This document shows positions 5,303-15,254 of a stretch of 64,000 nucleotides of DNA, piece after piece. The stretch is taken from the NCBI GenBank assembly GCA_019634575.1, contig JAHCAY010000005.1:1-64000 (forward strand), read 5' to 3'. Position 1 is the first letter of the stretch, and each line of letters starts with the position of its first letter. A program made the translations under genes and the position numbers. This DNA is from Candidatus Didemnitutus sp. Its GTDB lineage: Bacteria > Verrucomicrobiota > Verrucomicrobiia > Opitutales > Opitutaceae. The notes under the pieces are model-generated. The model searched no databases and was not told the DNA's origin. It saw only the letters and a list, made by a program, of their open reading frames with translations.

Positions 5303-7507
5303 TCACACGTCCACGATGGCGATGCCGTGGGCTGCGAGCTTCAGGGTGCGCGTGGCGCGCGCGTTGGCGAGGGCCACGGTCGTCGACTGCGGTTCACCGG
5401 CGTTGTTGATCACGACGAGCTTCTTCACCGCCGGGAAGTAGCTGGCCTCGGTCTTCACGTTGTCCGCGTGCCAGACGCTCCACGCGGCGTCCTGCGACGC
5501 GGCCCAGTAGAGCGCGCGGTGCAGCAGTCGCGTGTTCTCAAAGTTGAACTTGAACCCGCTCAGGTAAACCGCGCGGCCGCGCCCGAAGGCGTGCGTGGCG
5601 AGACGCGGCGTGCCGTCGCGCTCGGCGAGCACGGTCGTGTCGCCGTTGAAGACGTAGATGCCGTCCACGTCCTTGCCGAGGTCGAGCGGCGTGGTGATGT
5701 CCGCCGTGATGAAGTGCGCAGCGACTGGCGCGGCGGGCGGAGCGAACTTGAACTTGCCGTTGGCGACGCGGTCGCCGGTGTCGCGGTCGAGGCCGAAGAC
5801 GCGCGCGAGCTTGAAGCACTGGCCGGGACGCGGGCGCGCCGACGGCTCGCCGATGCCGATGACGCCGCCGCCCTTTTGCGCGAACTCCGTGAGGATCGTC
5901 TCGACGCGCGGGTCGTCCCAATAATGCCCGCCGCTCCATGCCGAGCCGGCGCGGCCGCAGTTGATCACGGCTTTCACGCCGCGCGGCACGCCGTTTTTCA
6001 CCAAGTCGTCGAAGCTGATGAACTGCGCGTCGAGCGCGAGGCCGGCGAGGGATTCGAGCACGTCGTAGAGCGCGACGCCCGGCGTGAAGTGCCCCGAGCA
6101 GGTCCACGCGCGCAGGTCGCCCCACGCGGTGAGCACGGCGACCTTGAACGGTGCGACCCACGGGCGGCCGCCGGCGTGGAAGGATTTCAGGAGGCGGAAC
6201 TCGCGCGCGAGTCCCTCGATGTAGTCCTGAAAATCCGGGAACGGCTCGACGAGCGAGAGGTAGCCGCCGAGGCCGATGCGATCGATGGGCGCGCGCACGA
6301 GACCGCGGCGCGCATCGATCCAGAAATTCTTCGCGTCGAGCGTGGGGTTGCCGCCGGCCTTGAAGGTCGGTTCGCCCTTCAAGCCCGTGGGGAACAGATA
6401 CGGGTGCAGACGGAGCTCGCGGGTCTTCGCGCCGGTGGAGTGCGCACAGAGGCGCACCTCGAACGCGTTGAACACGCACTTGATCAGGCCGTCGAAGCCG
6501 AACTCCTTGAAACGCGGGCTGCTCGGCTCCACGCCAACCCAGTGGTCGTCGTAGAACACGTAGGCGAGTTTCTCGTAGCGGTGCACGAGATCGATGCACT
6601 TGCGGCCAAACTCGATCACGAAGTCGTGCACGAAATCCATGTAGTCGCGGTAGCGGCGCGACGGGGCGTTGTGCGTCGAGTTGTAGAGGCCGCCGTTGAC
6701 GAAATCCTCCGACGTGAGCCGGTAGCCGAATTTCTTCTCGAAGAGCGTGAGCGCGCGCGGGCTGACGGTCATGGCGTAGTCGCCCCAATCGGAATAGATG
6801 TCCCGGAGCTTCGCGTGATCCGCGCCCCAGAACCACGAGAAGTTGTAGAACATCGACGTGAAGCGCACGACCTTGGTGTCCGCGTGGTCGCGCAGCCATT
6901 TCTCGAGAAACTCGAGCAACACCTGCTGCGTCTCGGGCTGCATCGGATCGACGGCGGCGAGATGCTCGCGGTCACCCCAGTTGTTCGTGAGGTGATTATA
7001 CATCGAGATCTCCTCCCAAGTGCGGAAGGCGAGGAAGTTCACCGTGTATTGGTGGCCGGGCATGGTGCCCTCGATGGTGACGGTGCCTTTCTTCGCGTTG
7101 AAAGACCACTTGGTCTTCGCGACTTCCTTGCCGGTCGTGCGGTCGAAGACCTGCCACCAGCGCTTCGGGCTGTCGCCGAAGTTCACCACGAACTGCTCGG
7201 TGTAGTAACCCGCCAGCAGCGTGATCGTCGTGCGCGCCTTCGCGGCGACGACGGGGAAGCTCATGAGGAAATTCTGCTGGAGCTTGTCGCGATGCACGCG
7301 CGCCCAGGGCTGCACCGAGCGCACGAGGCAGACGGTCGAGTAGATCGCGTAGCCGGATTGCACGATCTCGGGCGAGAGCTGCGTGCCGTCGGAGTCGCGG
7401 ATGGTGTCGGCGCCCCATTTCTTGGCGAGGCGCAGCGTGAGCTGCTCGTAACCGGCTTCGCCGGGCAGCGTGAAATCACCGTGGGAGAGATCGGGAGGAT
7501 TGGTCAT
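5303..7507 (-). CDS. GH112 beta-galactoside phosphorylase
   Basis: This 734-residue cytoplasmic enzyme has no signal peptide. It matches the GH112 family along its length: the N-terminal G-DFTLPGEAGYEQLTLRLAKKWGADTIRDSDGT, then SMYNHLTNNWGDREH, VVRFTSMFYNFSWFW and FVNGGLYNSTHNAP, as in lacto-N-biose phosphorylase. GH112 enzymes split a terminal beta-galactoside with phosphate, giving galactose 1-phosphate. Known substrates are galactosyl-beta-1,3-N-acetylhexosamine or galactosyl-beta-1,4-L-rhamnose. With rhamnogalacturonan genes nearby, the rhamnose type (EC 2.4.1.247) is the likelier guess, but the sequence alone does not decide. It is last in a leftward set after GH2 and GH42, which would release or trim the galactosides. 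The 126-bp gap to GH42 holds a long hairpin repeat. Confidence 0.88.
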   Translation of the reverse strand: MTNPPDLSHGDFTLPGEAGYEQLTLRLAKKWGADTIRDSDGTQLSPEIVQSGYAIYSTVCLVRSVQPWARVHRDKLQQNFLMSFPVVAAKARTTITLLAGYYTEQFVVNFGDSPKRWWQVFDRTTGKEVAKTKWSFNAKKGTVTIEGTMPGHQYTVNFLAFRTWEEISMYNHLTNNWGDREHLAAVDPMQPETQQVLLEFLEKWLRDHADTKVVRFTSMFYNFSWFWGADHAKLRDIYSDWGDYAMTVSPRALTLFEKKFGYRLTSEDFVNGGLYNSTHNAPSRRYRDYMDFVHDFVIEFGRKCIDLVHRYEKLAYVFYDDHWVGVEPSSPRFKEFGFDGLIKCVFNAFEVRLCAHSTGAKTRELRLHPYLFPTGLKGEPTFKAGGNPTLDAKNFWIDARRGLVRAPIDRIGLGGYLSLVEPFPDFQDYIEGLAREFRLLKSFHAGGRPWVAPFKVAVLTAWGDLRAWTCSGHFTPGVALYDVLESLAGLALDAQFISFDDLVKNGVPRGVKAVINCGRAGSAWSGGHYWDDPRVETILTEFAQKGGGVIGIGEPSARPRPGQCFKLARVFGLDRDTGDRVANGKFKFAPPAAPVAAHFITADITTPLDLGKDVDGIYVFNGDTTVLAERDGTPRLATHAFGRGRAVYLSGFKFNFENTRLLHRALYWAASQDAAWSVWHADNVKTEASYFPAVKKLVVINNAGEPQSTTVALANARATRTLKLAAHGIAIVDV

Positions 7508-7530
7508 CGAGGAGAGATTTCAGAAGGAGA

Positions 7531-7611
7531 AACCACGAATGAACACAAATGGACACCAATACGGCGAGCGCCAGTGAGGGCATTCGTGTCCATTCGTGTT
7601 CATTCGTGGTT
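7531..7611. repeat. Long intergenic inverted repeat (ATTCGTGTTCATTCGTGG type)
   Basis: A left arm of about 30 bases (7531-7560, starting AACCACGAATGAACAC) is nearly complementary to a right arm at 7581-7611 (ending GTTCATTCGTGGTT), with a GC-rich loop of about 20 bases. Each arm is itself built of a repeating GAATGAACAC/GAATGGACAC unit. The repeat sits between two same-strand genes. Its role could be transcript processing or attenuation, or it could be a dispersed repeat. Confidence 0.85.
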
Positions 7612-7632
7612 AAGAAGGATCGAGTGCTCGGC

Positions 7633-9726
7633 TCAGAACCGCACCGCGCGCCACTCGTAGCGGCCGAGCTTCAGCGCGCCGGCGGCGAGCGCGGCGCCGC
7701 TGACGGCGTCGGTCGCGGCGGCGGGCAACTGCACTTCGCCGCCCGCGCCATCCATGTTCACGGCGATCCACAGCGTGTGCCCGTCCGTCGTGCGGCGCGG
7801 ACACACAATCGTGCCAGGCGTGGCCGTGTAGCGCTGGCGGACGTCCGCGCGCGCCGCGGCGTGCGCGACGAGGCGCGCGAGCAGCGCCTGGCCGGCGTCG
7901 CCCTGCGGCTGCGCCGCGAGCACGATGATCGCGCCCTTGCCGAGGGGACGTTCCGTGGCGAACGCGAGACCCGGCTCCACGCGATCGGTGAGCAGCGTGC
8001 CGAGGATCTTCGTCTCCGGCGCGGCGGGACGAAGGGCGTTGCACCAACCGGCAAGTGACGCGGTTACGCCTTCGCTCTCGGCCTTGGCATCGATGCCGTT
8101 CACGGGAAACGAATACACGACCTCCACCCCCGCGAGCTTTTCGAGCGCGCCGAGCGCGGCGTCGGTCGGCACGGTGTGCTCGGCGGTGCGTCCGCCGGAG
8201 AGCGGGCCGCAAATCCACACGCCGCCGTCGCGGACGAACTTCTCCGCTTTGGCCAGCAACTCGGCGCTGAGGTGCGGCACCATCGGGGTGACGAGCAGTT
8301 TCAAGCCGTCGAGCGAGGCGCCCTCGAAGCGGATGTCGCGCGGCACGCCCGCATCGAGCAGCAGTGAGTGCCATTCGCCGATCGCCTTCTGATAATCGAC
8401 CGTGTGCGCGCGACTCGAACCGAGCGGCTCGGTCTGCCACATGGCGCGAGCGAGATCGGACCACGTCACCGCGGCCTCGACCGGCAGCGGCTGGCTCGCC
8501 GCGATGAGCGGCTCGAGTTGCCGGCGCGCGGCCTCGACGCGCTCCACCTGCGCGTAGCCGAGCGTGGGCTTGCCCCAGGCGCTGAGCAGCGCGCTGTGCG
8601 GGAGTTCGCACCCGGTGCGTTGCTGGCGCCAGAGCCAGTAGCAGAACGCCTCCCCGCCGAGCGCGTAGTCGGCGACCGCCTCCGCCACGAGGAAGCCCGG
8701 CGGGTGCGCCGGCTCGTGGTTGCTCAGCCAGCCATTGTGCGTGGCGCTGGTTTCCATCACCCAGAACGCCCTGCCGGGTTTCGCCGCGCGAAAGAGATCG
8801 TAGTGCACGATGAGATTCCGCCAGTCCTTGCTCGACGGATAATCATCGAACGCCGCGAAATCCAACGGCGCGTGCAGGCTCTCGAGCCCGACACTGAACC
8901 AGCGCATCGTGTTGTGCGTAATCGGGGCGGCGGAATGTTTGCGGATTTCCGCGCATTGCTCGGCGACGAAATCCGCCGTGCGCTCACGATTGAACATCCG
9001 GTAAGCCGTGCTGAGCGAGGCGTTGTGGAGGAATGGCGTGCGCAGCGGCGCGGGCACCTGATCGAAGCGCTGATAACGCTGGCTCCAAATCTCCGTGCCC
9101 CACGCGGCGTTGAGCGCGTCGATGGTGCCGTAACGTTTTTCCAGCCAGCGCTGCCAGTTCGCGATGGCGGACGGGTTGAAATCCTCGCCGACGTGGCACT
9201 TCAGCTCGTTGTCGATTTGCCACGCGATGACGGCCGGGTGCCGCCCGAGCGCCGCCGCCTCGGCCGCAACGATGCGCAGACACGCCGCGCGGACCTCGGG
9301 GTTTTCATACGACATGTGCTGCCGCGCGCCGTGGATCATCACGCGGCCCTCGCCGTCGACGAACGCGCGCTCCGGGTGGCCGTGGCTCAGCCAGACCGGC
9401 GGCGTCGCCGTGGGAGTGCAGAGCACGACATCGATGCCCGCCGCGTGCAGTTGGTCGAACACGCGCTGGAAAAAACTGAAATCCACCTTGCCCTCGTCCG
9501 GCTCCATGCGCGCCCAGGCGAATTCGCCGACGCGCACGACGTTGATGCCGAGTTTCTTCATCTCGGCGATGTCGCGCGGCACTTCCGCCTCGGGCCACAA
9601 CTCCGGATAATACGCGGCGCCGTGGTAGAGTTTCGTCCCCTGCCCGACTGCCGCGCGCAAACCCAGCGGCAGCAAACCAGTCACGACCGCGGCAATGGTA
9701 ACAACGAGACGAAGGCGGATTTTCAT
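7633..9726 (-). CDS. GH42 beta-galactosidase, secreted
   Basis: This is a 697-residue enzyme, starting at the ATG that gives a signal peptide (MKIRLRLVVTIAAVVTGLLPLGLRA). The longer upstream frame encodes Arg-rich nonsense and is rejected. A TIM-barrel GH42 domain follows. YYPELWPEAEVPRDIAEMKKLGINVVRVGEFAWARMEPDEG is the typical start. The acid/base is E174 in WQIDNEL and the nucleophile is E325 in VMETSATHNGW. The C-terminal third carries a GH42 trimerisation-like domain. The enzyme would remove terminal beta-galactose from arabinogalactan or rhamnogalacturonan side chains in the periplasm or outside. It is the middle gene of GH2-GH42-GH112 and is separated from GH2 by 76 bp. Confidence 0.92.
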   Translation of the reverse strand: MKIRLRLVVTIAAVVTGLLPLGLRAAVGQGTKLYHGAAYYPELWPEAEVPRDIAEMKKLGINVVRVGEFAWARMEPDEGKVDFSFFQRVFDQLHAAGIDVVLCTPTATPPVWLSHGHPERAFVDGEGRVMIHGARQHMSYENPEVRAACLRIVAAEAAALGRHPAVIAWQIDNELKCHVGEDFNPSAIANWQRWLEKRYGTIDALNAAWGTEIWSQRYQRFDQVPAPLRTPFLHNASLSTAYRMFNRERTADFVAEQCAEIRKHSAAPITHNTMRWFSVGLESLHAPLDFAAFDDYPSSKDWRNLIVHYDLFRAAKPGRAFWVMETSATHNGWLSNHEPAHPPGFLVAEAVADYALGGEAFCYWLWRQQRTGCELPHSALLSAWGKPTLGYAQVERVEAARRQLEPLIAASQPLPVEAAVTWSDLARAMWQTEPLGSSRAHTVDYQKAIGEWHSLLLDAGVPRDIRFEGASLDGLKLLVTPMVPHLSAELLAKAEKFVRDGGVWICGPLSGGRTAEHTVPTDAALGALEKLAGVEVVYSFPVNGIDAKAESEGVTASLAGWCNALRPAAPETKILGTLLTDRVEPGLAFATERPLGKGAIIVLAAQPQGDAGQALLARLVAHAAARADVRQRYTATPGTIVCPRRTTDGHTLWIAVNMDGAGGEVQLPAAATDAVSGAALAAGALKLGRYEWRAVRF

Positions 9727-9802
9727 GGGGAGGGGTGAGCGAATGAGCCAATAGCACCACCGACCGCCGGCAAAGCCAGTCGCATTCGGATAGTCCGGCG
9801 CC

Positions 9803-12574
9803 CTATTCTGCCGCGGCCAGGAAGAGCGCCCGAACCGCCTCCGCTGTGACCTCCACCGTCGGCGCGAACGCCTCACTCGCCGCATACGCCAGCAAGCTCG
9901 CGCGCCACTGTCGCGCCACTGGGTCGCTGGCCAAGTCTGCCGTCAAATCGACGCTGCTCACCAGCAAGCGGCCCGCGCCCACGCGCGCCTCGAATGCCAG
10001 CGCCAGCCGTCGACACGTATACCAATCGTCGATCACTTCGACTAGCGGCCGCAGTTCGCGCGGCAGCGCATCCACGATCAACGCGTCGGCCCGCCGCAAC
10101 AGATGCCACCATTGCCAATCGCTGTGCGCCTCGGTCGGAAACTCCGCCAGCGCCGCGTGCCGCGGGTCGCACACCAATCCGAGCGTGTGCGGCGCCTGCC
10201 GCCGCGTGCACCACGTGTTCCAGAAGATCGGCGTGAAACCCAACTCGACGCGACCGCGCACATCGCCGCGCGCGCGACCGCGGCCGCCGGACAGCACGAC
10301 GCGTCCGCCGCCGCGCAACATCTCTTCGGCGTGCGCGTCGAGCGTGCGCGTCACAAGCACGCCGGGCGGCACCGGCGCGGGTTCGGTGGCTGGATAGACC
10401 CACACGTTCCAGTCGTTCTCGATCGCCGTGCCAGCGAGACCGGCCACGAGCCGCAACCGCTGCGCGCGCAGCGCCTCGCCGAGCGGCGCGCGGATTTTTC
10501 CGAGCGCGAAAGGCGCGCCGAGCGGCACGGCGCACGACACAAATTCACCCTGCGCGATCACGCGGCCCGCCGCATCTTCCATGCGCCAGCGCGCGACGGC
10601 ACTGGTCAGCGAGCTCGCGCCGAAGTGCGCGACTTCGAGATCGGCTTCGAGCGTATCGCCCGCGGTGAACACCCGGCATGGCAACCGCGCCAGCAGCACC
10701 GTCGGCGCGCAAAAGCGCCGGAACTCCACCGCACTCGCATAGCCCTTCGTCCGCCAGAACGGATCGAGCACGCCGACCGGCGCGTGCCCCTGACCCGTGA
10801 AATCCTGCAGGCCGAGCAACTGAAAACCCGCGAGCCCGGGCGTGCGCAGCTGCGCCTCGATCTCCTCCTTGTAGCACGCGAGCTGCAATCGCCCCGAAGC
10901 ACGTGCAAACTCCGCTGCGCGCTCCGATAATCCGCGCTCGTGCAGACGCACCGCAAGGATTTCGAGACTGCCCGGCCGCAGTGGACCGTTGTAATCCGCC
11001 GCCGCCGGATCGGGAAACGCGCACCATTGCCCAATCTCGTGACTGATGACCGGCGCATCGCGGCGCTCCACGCTCGCGCGGTAATCCGCGGTCGTCGCGG
11101 GCGGCGTGGCGTTAAGGCGACTCGCGAGTCCGTCGCCCCACTGGTGCGCGCGCGGCTCGGGCAGCACGTGAAAATCGTTTTCCGCCAGCTCCGGCCAGCC
11201 CGCCGTCCCAGTGTAGAGCCGCCGCGAGTCGAGCGCGCGCATCGCCTCGACCCAGCGCGCGAGATACTCGCGATGCTGCGGCCCGCCCGGCTCGTTGCCC
11301 GCGGCGAACAGCACGAAGCACGGATGGTTGCCGTAGACCCGGAGAATGCGCTCGCCCTCCGCGAGCGTCCACGCATCGACGGACGCGCCGTCGCCGATGC
11401 CGCGCGGCGAGTTGGCGGCGAGCACGGCGACCGCATTCGGCCAGGTGCCAGCCTCGATTTGGAAATACATTCCGAGTTCATCGCCCGCCACAAACGCGGC
11501 CTCGGGCGGACACCACGAGTGGAACCGCACGTGATTCAGCCCGTGCTCACGGATCGCGCCGAGGATGCGGCGCCACTCAGCAACGTCAGTCGACGGATAC
11601 CCTGTGAGTGGAAATTGCGCGCAGTCCAACGCCCCACGTAAGAAAAGCGGTCGACCGTTGAGCAACAGCTGGCGTCCTTCGCGCCGAATCTCGCGCAACC
11701 CGAAGCGCACCGCGCGCGCCTCGCCGTTCGGCAGCCGCGCCGTGAGCGTGTGCAGGGCAGGCGTGAACTCGCCCCAGAGCGGCGCGTCGGGGCCGAGCGC
11801 GAGCGTGGCCGCGAATCCGCCATCATCCGCCACGGGCGCGGTCGCGGCGGCGGCACCGCAGTCCAGCAGAACGGTCGCCGGTAACGGCGAAGCCGCCGCC
11901 ACAGCCACTCGCCCGCTCACACGCACGCTGCGCGCGGCGACATCCGGATAAACCTGCAAGTCGTCGATCCATGCCGCGGCGCTCGCGCGCAGCTCGATGG
12001 TGCCGACGACGCCGTTCCAGTTGCCCTGCGTGTGGTCGCTGACGCTGTGCGCGTTTTCACCCACGTCGACGATCATCCGGTTGTCGATCCGCAGCGTGAG
12101 CCGGTGACGGCCGGCAGCGGCGAAGACCCCGACCTCGTAGTCGTGCGGCGTGGCGAGGCTGTCGCGCGTGCCGAGCTCGCGTTCGCCGAGCCAGGCGCGC
12201 GTCTGCCAGTGTGGGCGCTCCAGCGAGAGCATGATGCGCTGCCCGACCCACTCGACCGGGATGTCGATTTCGCGCTGATACCACGCCGTGCCGACGTAGA
12301 CGCGCTCCGGCGTCAGCCAGAACGGCAGGCGCACCGGCGCGGGCGGGCGGAATGCCGCATACTCCGATGCCGTGAAATAGCTGCGGTCGAAAATCGTGCC
12401 CGTCCACGGCGAGTCGGGCTCGGCCGCATCGCCGTATCCTTGCGCCGCAAGCGCACCCGGCAGCTGGACGACCGTGTCGCTCGCGAGAGGACCGGCAAAC
12501 CAGCGCGCGCCCACGCCGGTGTCGGCGCGATCAAGCGCGAGTTGCCAGTCACCGTGCAGCGGGAGCGAGGACAT
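9803..12574 (-). CDS. GH2-family glycoside hydrolase
   Basis: This 923-residue protein starts at MSSLPLHGDWQLALDR; the 28 residues upstream in frame do not look like protein. The layout is a sugar-binding jelly roll (about 5-200, with LPFWLTPERVYVGTAWYQREIDIP), an immunoglobulin-like domain and a TIM barrel. The barrel has the acid/base E428 (LFAAGNEPGG) and nucleophile E513 (PVISHEIGQWC). A long C-terminal extension of about 400 residues follows. GH2 activities include beta-galactosidase, beta-glucuronidase and beta-mannosidase; the exact substrate cannot be read from the sequence. There is no obvious signal peptide, unlike the neighbouring GH42, so it may act inside the cell or use another export route. 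It is divergent from the GH3 gene across a 205-bp gap. Confidence 0.88.
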   Translation of the reverse strand: MSSLPLHGDWQLALDRADTGVGARWFAGPLASDTVVQLPGALAAQGYGDAAEPDSPWTGTIFDRSYFTASEYAAFRPPAPVRLPFWLTPERVYVGTAWYQREIDIPVEWVGQRIMLSLERPHWQTRAWLGERELGTRDSLATPHDYEVGVFAAAGRHRLTLRIDNRMIVDVGENAHSVSDHTQGNWNGVVGTIELRASAAAWIDDLQVYPDVAARSVRVSGRVAVAAASPLPATVLLDCGAAAATAPVADDGGFAATLALGPDAPLWGEFTPALHTLTARLPNGEARAVRFGLREIRREGRQLLLNGRPLFLRGALDCAQFPLTGYPSTDVAEWRRILGAIREHGLNHVRFHSWCPPEAAFVAGDELGMYFQIEAGTWPNAVAVLAANSPRGIGDGASVDAWTLAEGERILRVYGNHPCFVLFAAGNEPGGPQHREYLARWVEAMRALDSRRLYTGTAGWPELAENDFHVLPEPRAHQWGDGLASRLNATPPATTADYRASVERRDAPVISHEIGQWCAFPDPAAADYNGPLRPGSLEILAVRLHERGLSERAAEFARASGRLQLACYKEEIEAQLRTPGLAGFQLLGLQDFTGQGHAPVGVLDPFWRTKGYASAVEFRRFCAPTVLLARLPCRVFTAGDTLEADLEVAHFGASSLTSAVARWRMEDAAGRVIAQGEFVSCAVPLGAPFALGKIRAPLGEALRAQRLRLVAGLAGTAIENDWNVWVYPATEPAPVPPGVLVTRTLDAHAEEMLRGGGRVVLSGGRGRARGDVRGRVELGFTPIFWNTWCTRRQAPHTLGLVCDPRHAALAEFPTEAHSDWQWWHLLRRADALIVDALPRELRPLVEVIDDWYTCRRLALAFEARVGAGRLLVSSVDLTADLASDPVARQWRASLLAYAASEAFAPTVEVTAEAVRALFLAAAE

Positions 12575-12779
12575 GTGAGGGAGCCGGTCGCACCATGCCC
12601 CGCCCCGCTGGCGCGCGAAAGGCGAAACCGCCGGGAGTTTTGCAGGACTGTCCGGCACGCGTCGCGTCGCCCTGCGCCGGCGAGCCGGTTGAATTTGTCT
12701 TGCCCGCCCCCCTCATGAGAGGGATTCCGCCGCCGTTGCCATCGCGGTCGCTCCGCTCTTCGCTTGCCCTGCTTTCCCC

Positions 12780-15254
12780 ATGATTTCCCGCTGCTGGTTC
12801 CACCTCGCCGCACTCGCGCTGGCCGTCGGCGCTTTCGCCGCGCCGACTCCCGATCAATTCATCGATCCGCGCCCGTCGGCGGCGATCTATCACGACGGCT
12901 GGATCGACCTGAACAAAAACGGCGTGAAAGACCCCTACGAGGACGGCGCCGCGCCGCTCGAGACGCGCGTCGCCGATCTGCTCGCGCGCATGACGCTCGA
13001 GGAGAAAACCGCACAGATGGTCACGCTCTACGGTTACCCGCGCGTATTGAAGGACGAGTTGCCGACGCCAGCCTGGGCGCAGGAACTGTGGAAGGATGGC
13101 ATCGGCAACATCGACGAGCAGTCGAACGGCAACCTCGGTTGGAAAAGCGATCTCGCGAATCCGAAATACGATCTCCCCTGGGGCAACCACACGCGGCAGC
13201 TGAATGAGATTCAACGCTGGTTCATCGAGCAAACCCGCCTCGGCGTGCCGGTCGACTTCACCAACGAGGGCATCCGCGGCCTGCTGCACGCCAAGGCGAC
13301 GAGCTTTCCCTCGCAACTCGGCGTCGCCGCGGCGTTCAACCCGGAACTCGTGCGCGAGATCGGCCGCATCACCGGCCGCGAGGCGCACGCGCTCGGCTAC
13401 AGCAACATCTACTCGCCCATCCTCGACCTCGCACGCGACCCACGCTGGGGCCGCACGACCGAGACCTACGGCGAGGAGCCGTTCCTGGTCTCGACGCTCG
13501 GCGTCGAACAGGTCCGCGGCATCCAGGAGGCGTGTGTCGCGTCGACCCTGAAGCACTTCGCCGTCTACTCCATCCCGAAGGGCGGACGCGACGGCCATGT
13601 GCGCACCGATCCGGCCGCGACCTGGCGCGACGTGCAGGAGATTTATCTGGAGCCGTTCCGCCGCGCCGTGCGCGAGGGCGGCGCGATGGGCGTGATGGCT
13701 TCCTACAACGACTACGAAGGCGTGCCGGTCGAGGCATCGAAAAAATTCCTTACCGACATCCTGCGCACCGAGTGGGGCTTCAAGGGCTACGTCGTCTCCG
13801 ACAGCGACGCCGTAGAGTTCATCCACACCAAACACCGCACCGCCGCCACCTACGGCGACGCCGTGCGGCAGGCCGTCGAGGCCGGCCTGAACGTGCGCAC
13901 GACCTTCACGCCGCCGCAGGTGTTCGTGACGCCGCTGCGCGAGCAGATTCGCGCCGGCAAACTCGCGATGTCCGTCGTCGACGAGCGCGTGCGCGAAATC
14001 CTGCGCGTGAAGTTCCGCCTCGGGCTCTTCGACGCGCCGTATCGCGACCCGGCCGTCGCACAGCAGACCGTGCGCGCGCCCGCCCACCTCGCCGCCGCCC
14101 ACCTCGCCGCCCGCCAATCGATCGTATTGCTCAAAAACGACGGCGCCGCGCTGCCGCTCGACGCGAAGAAATTGAAAAAGGTCCTCGTCGCCGGGCCGCT
14201 CGCCGACGATCCGCACGGCTGGTGGTCGCGCTACGCGCCGCAGCAACTCGACTTCGTCACGCCGCTCGCCGGCCTGCGCGCCAAGCTCGGCGCGAGCGTC
14301 GAGGTGCGTTACGTGAAGGGCGTCGCGACCAAGGACGCGGCGTTTCCCGAGAGCGATCTGTTCAAGGAACCCGCCCCGGCCGACGTGCGCGCCGGCATCG
14401 CGGAGGCGGTCGCCGCGGCCGCAGACGTCGACGTGATCGTCGCGGTGCTCGGCGAGACCGACGACATCAGTCGCGAATCGGCGAGCCGTGTCAGCCTCGA
14501 CTTGCCAGGTTACCAAGAGGAGCTCCTCCGCGCGCTCCACGCCACCGGCAAGCCCGTCGTGCTCGTCCTCAGCAACGGCCGTCCGCTCAGCGTCAACTGG
14601 GCCGCGAAGCACGTGCCCGCGATCGTCGAGCTATGGTTCCCCGGCGAGGAAGCCGGTGCCGCGCTCGCCGATGTCTTGCTCGGCGACGTGAACCCGAGCG
14701 GCCATCTGCCGATCACCTTCCCGCGCAGCGCGGGCCAGGTGCCGTTCAACTTCCCCGCCCGACCCGGCGCGCAGGCCCGCGACGACGGCCAAGTCGCCGG
14801 CGCGCTGTTTCCCTTCGGCCACGGCCTGAGCTACACGACGTTCCGCTACGCCAATCTCCGCGTGACACCGGAGCGACTCGGCACCGACGACACCGTGACC
14901 GTCACGTGCGACGTCACCAACTCCGGTGCGCGCGCCGGTGACGAGATCGTGCAGCTTTATCTGCGCGACGACTACAGCTCGGTCACGACGTGGGACAAGG
15001 CGCTGCGCGGCTTCGCCCGCGTGTCGCTCGCGCCCGGCGAAACGAAGCCCGTGCGCTTCACGCTCGAGCGCCGGCACCTGCAGTTGCTCAACGCGCGCTA
15101 CGAATGGGTCGTCGAGCCCGGCCGCTTCACCGTCATGGTCGGTTCGTCGTCGGAAGACGTCCGCCTGCGCGGCCAGTTCACCGTTACGGCTCCCGACGGT
15201 TCCGCGCCGGAGGAAGTGCCGCTGAAGGATCCCGCGTTGCCCCTGCAACCATGA
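12780..15254 (+). CDS. GH3 beta-glycosidase, secreted
   Basis: This 824-residue enzyme has a signal peptide (MISRCWFHLAALALAVGAFA). The GH3 N-terminal barrel has the nucleophile D341 in GYVVSDSDAVEFIH and the substrate-binding LKHFAVYSIPKGGRDGH. The second alpha/beta domain (PGEEAGAALADVLLGDVNPSGHLPITFP) and a C-terminal fibronectin III-like domain follow. Known activities in this subgroup are beta-glucosidase and beta-xylosidase; next to GH51 and GH115 a xylosidase is plausible. It is the first gene of a rightward six-gene set ending with GH35. Its stop overlaps the start of the next gene (ATGA), so translation is coupled. GxxEPF-type segments (TYGEEPFLV) support a complete barrel. Confidence 0.93.
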   Translation: MISRCWFHLAALALAVGAFAAPTPDQFIDPRPSAAIYHDGWIDLNKNGVKDPYEDGAAPLETRVADLLARMTLEEKTAQMVTLYGYPRVLKDELPTPAWAQELWKDGIGNIDEQSNGNLGWKSDLANPKYDLPWGNHTRQLNEIQRWFIEQTRLGVPVDFTNEGIRGLLHAKATSFPSQLGVAAAFNPELVREIGRITGREAHALGYSNIYSPILDLARDPRWGRTTETYGEEPFLVSTLGVEQVRGIQEACVASTLKHFAVYSIPKGGRDGHVRTDPAATWRDVQEIYLEPFRRAVREGGAMGVMASYNDYEGVPVEASKKFLTDILRTEWGFKGYVVSDSDAVEFIHTKHRTAATYGDAVRQAVEAGLNVRTTFTPPQVFVTPLREQIRAGKLAMSVVDERVREILRVKFRLGLFDAPYRDPAVAQQTVRAPAHLAAAHLAARQSIVLLKNDGAALPLDAKKLKKVLVAGPLADDPHGWWSRYAPQQLDFVTPLAGLRAKLGASVEVRYVKGVATKDAAFPESDLFKEPAPADVRAGIAEAVAAAADVDVIVAVLGETDDISRESASRVSLDLPGYQEELLRALHATGKPVVLVLSNGRPLSVNWAAKHVPAIVELWFPGEEAGAALADVLLGDVNPSGHLPITFPRSAGQVPFNFPARPGAQARDDGQVAGALFPFGHGLSYTTFRYANLRVTPERLGTDDTVTVTCDVTNSGARAGDEIVQLYLRDDYSSVTTWDKALRGFARVSLAPGETKPVRFTLERRHLQLLNARYEWVVEPGRFTVMVGSSSEDVRLRGQFTVTAPDGSAPEEVPLKDPALPLQP

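Noticed and set aside
5327-7660. 777-codon open frame on the plus strand
   Set aside because: It is antisense to the GH112 gene, has a Val/Arg/Glu-rich composition typical of a mirror frame in GC-rich DNA and no recognisable motif.
12549-14612. 687-codon open frame on the minus strand
   Set aside because: It is antisense to the GH3 gene, which has a complete family signature. The composition is that of a shadow frame.
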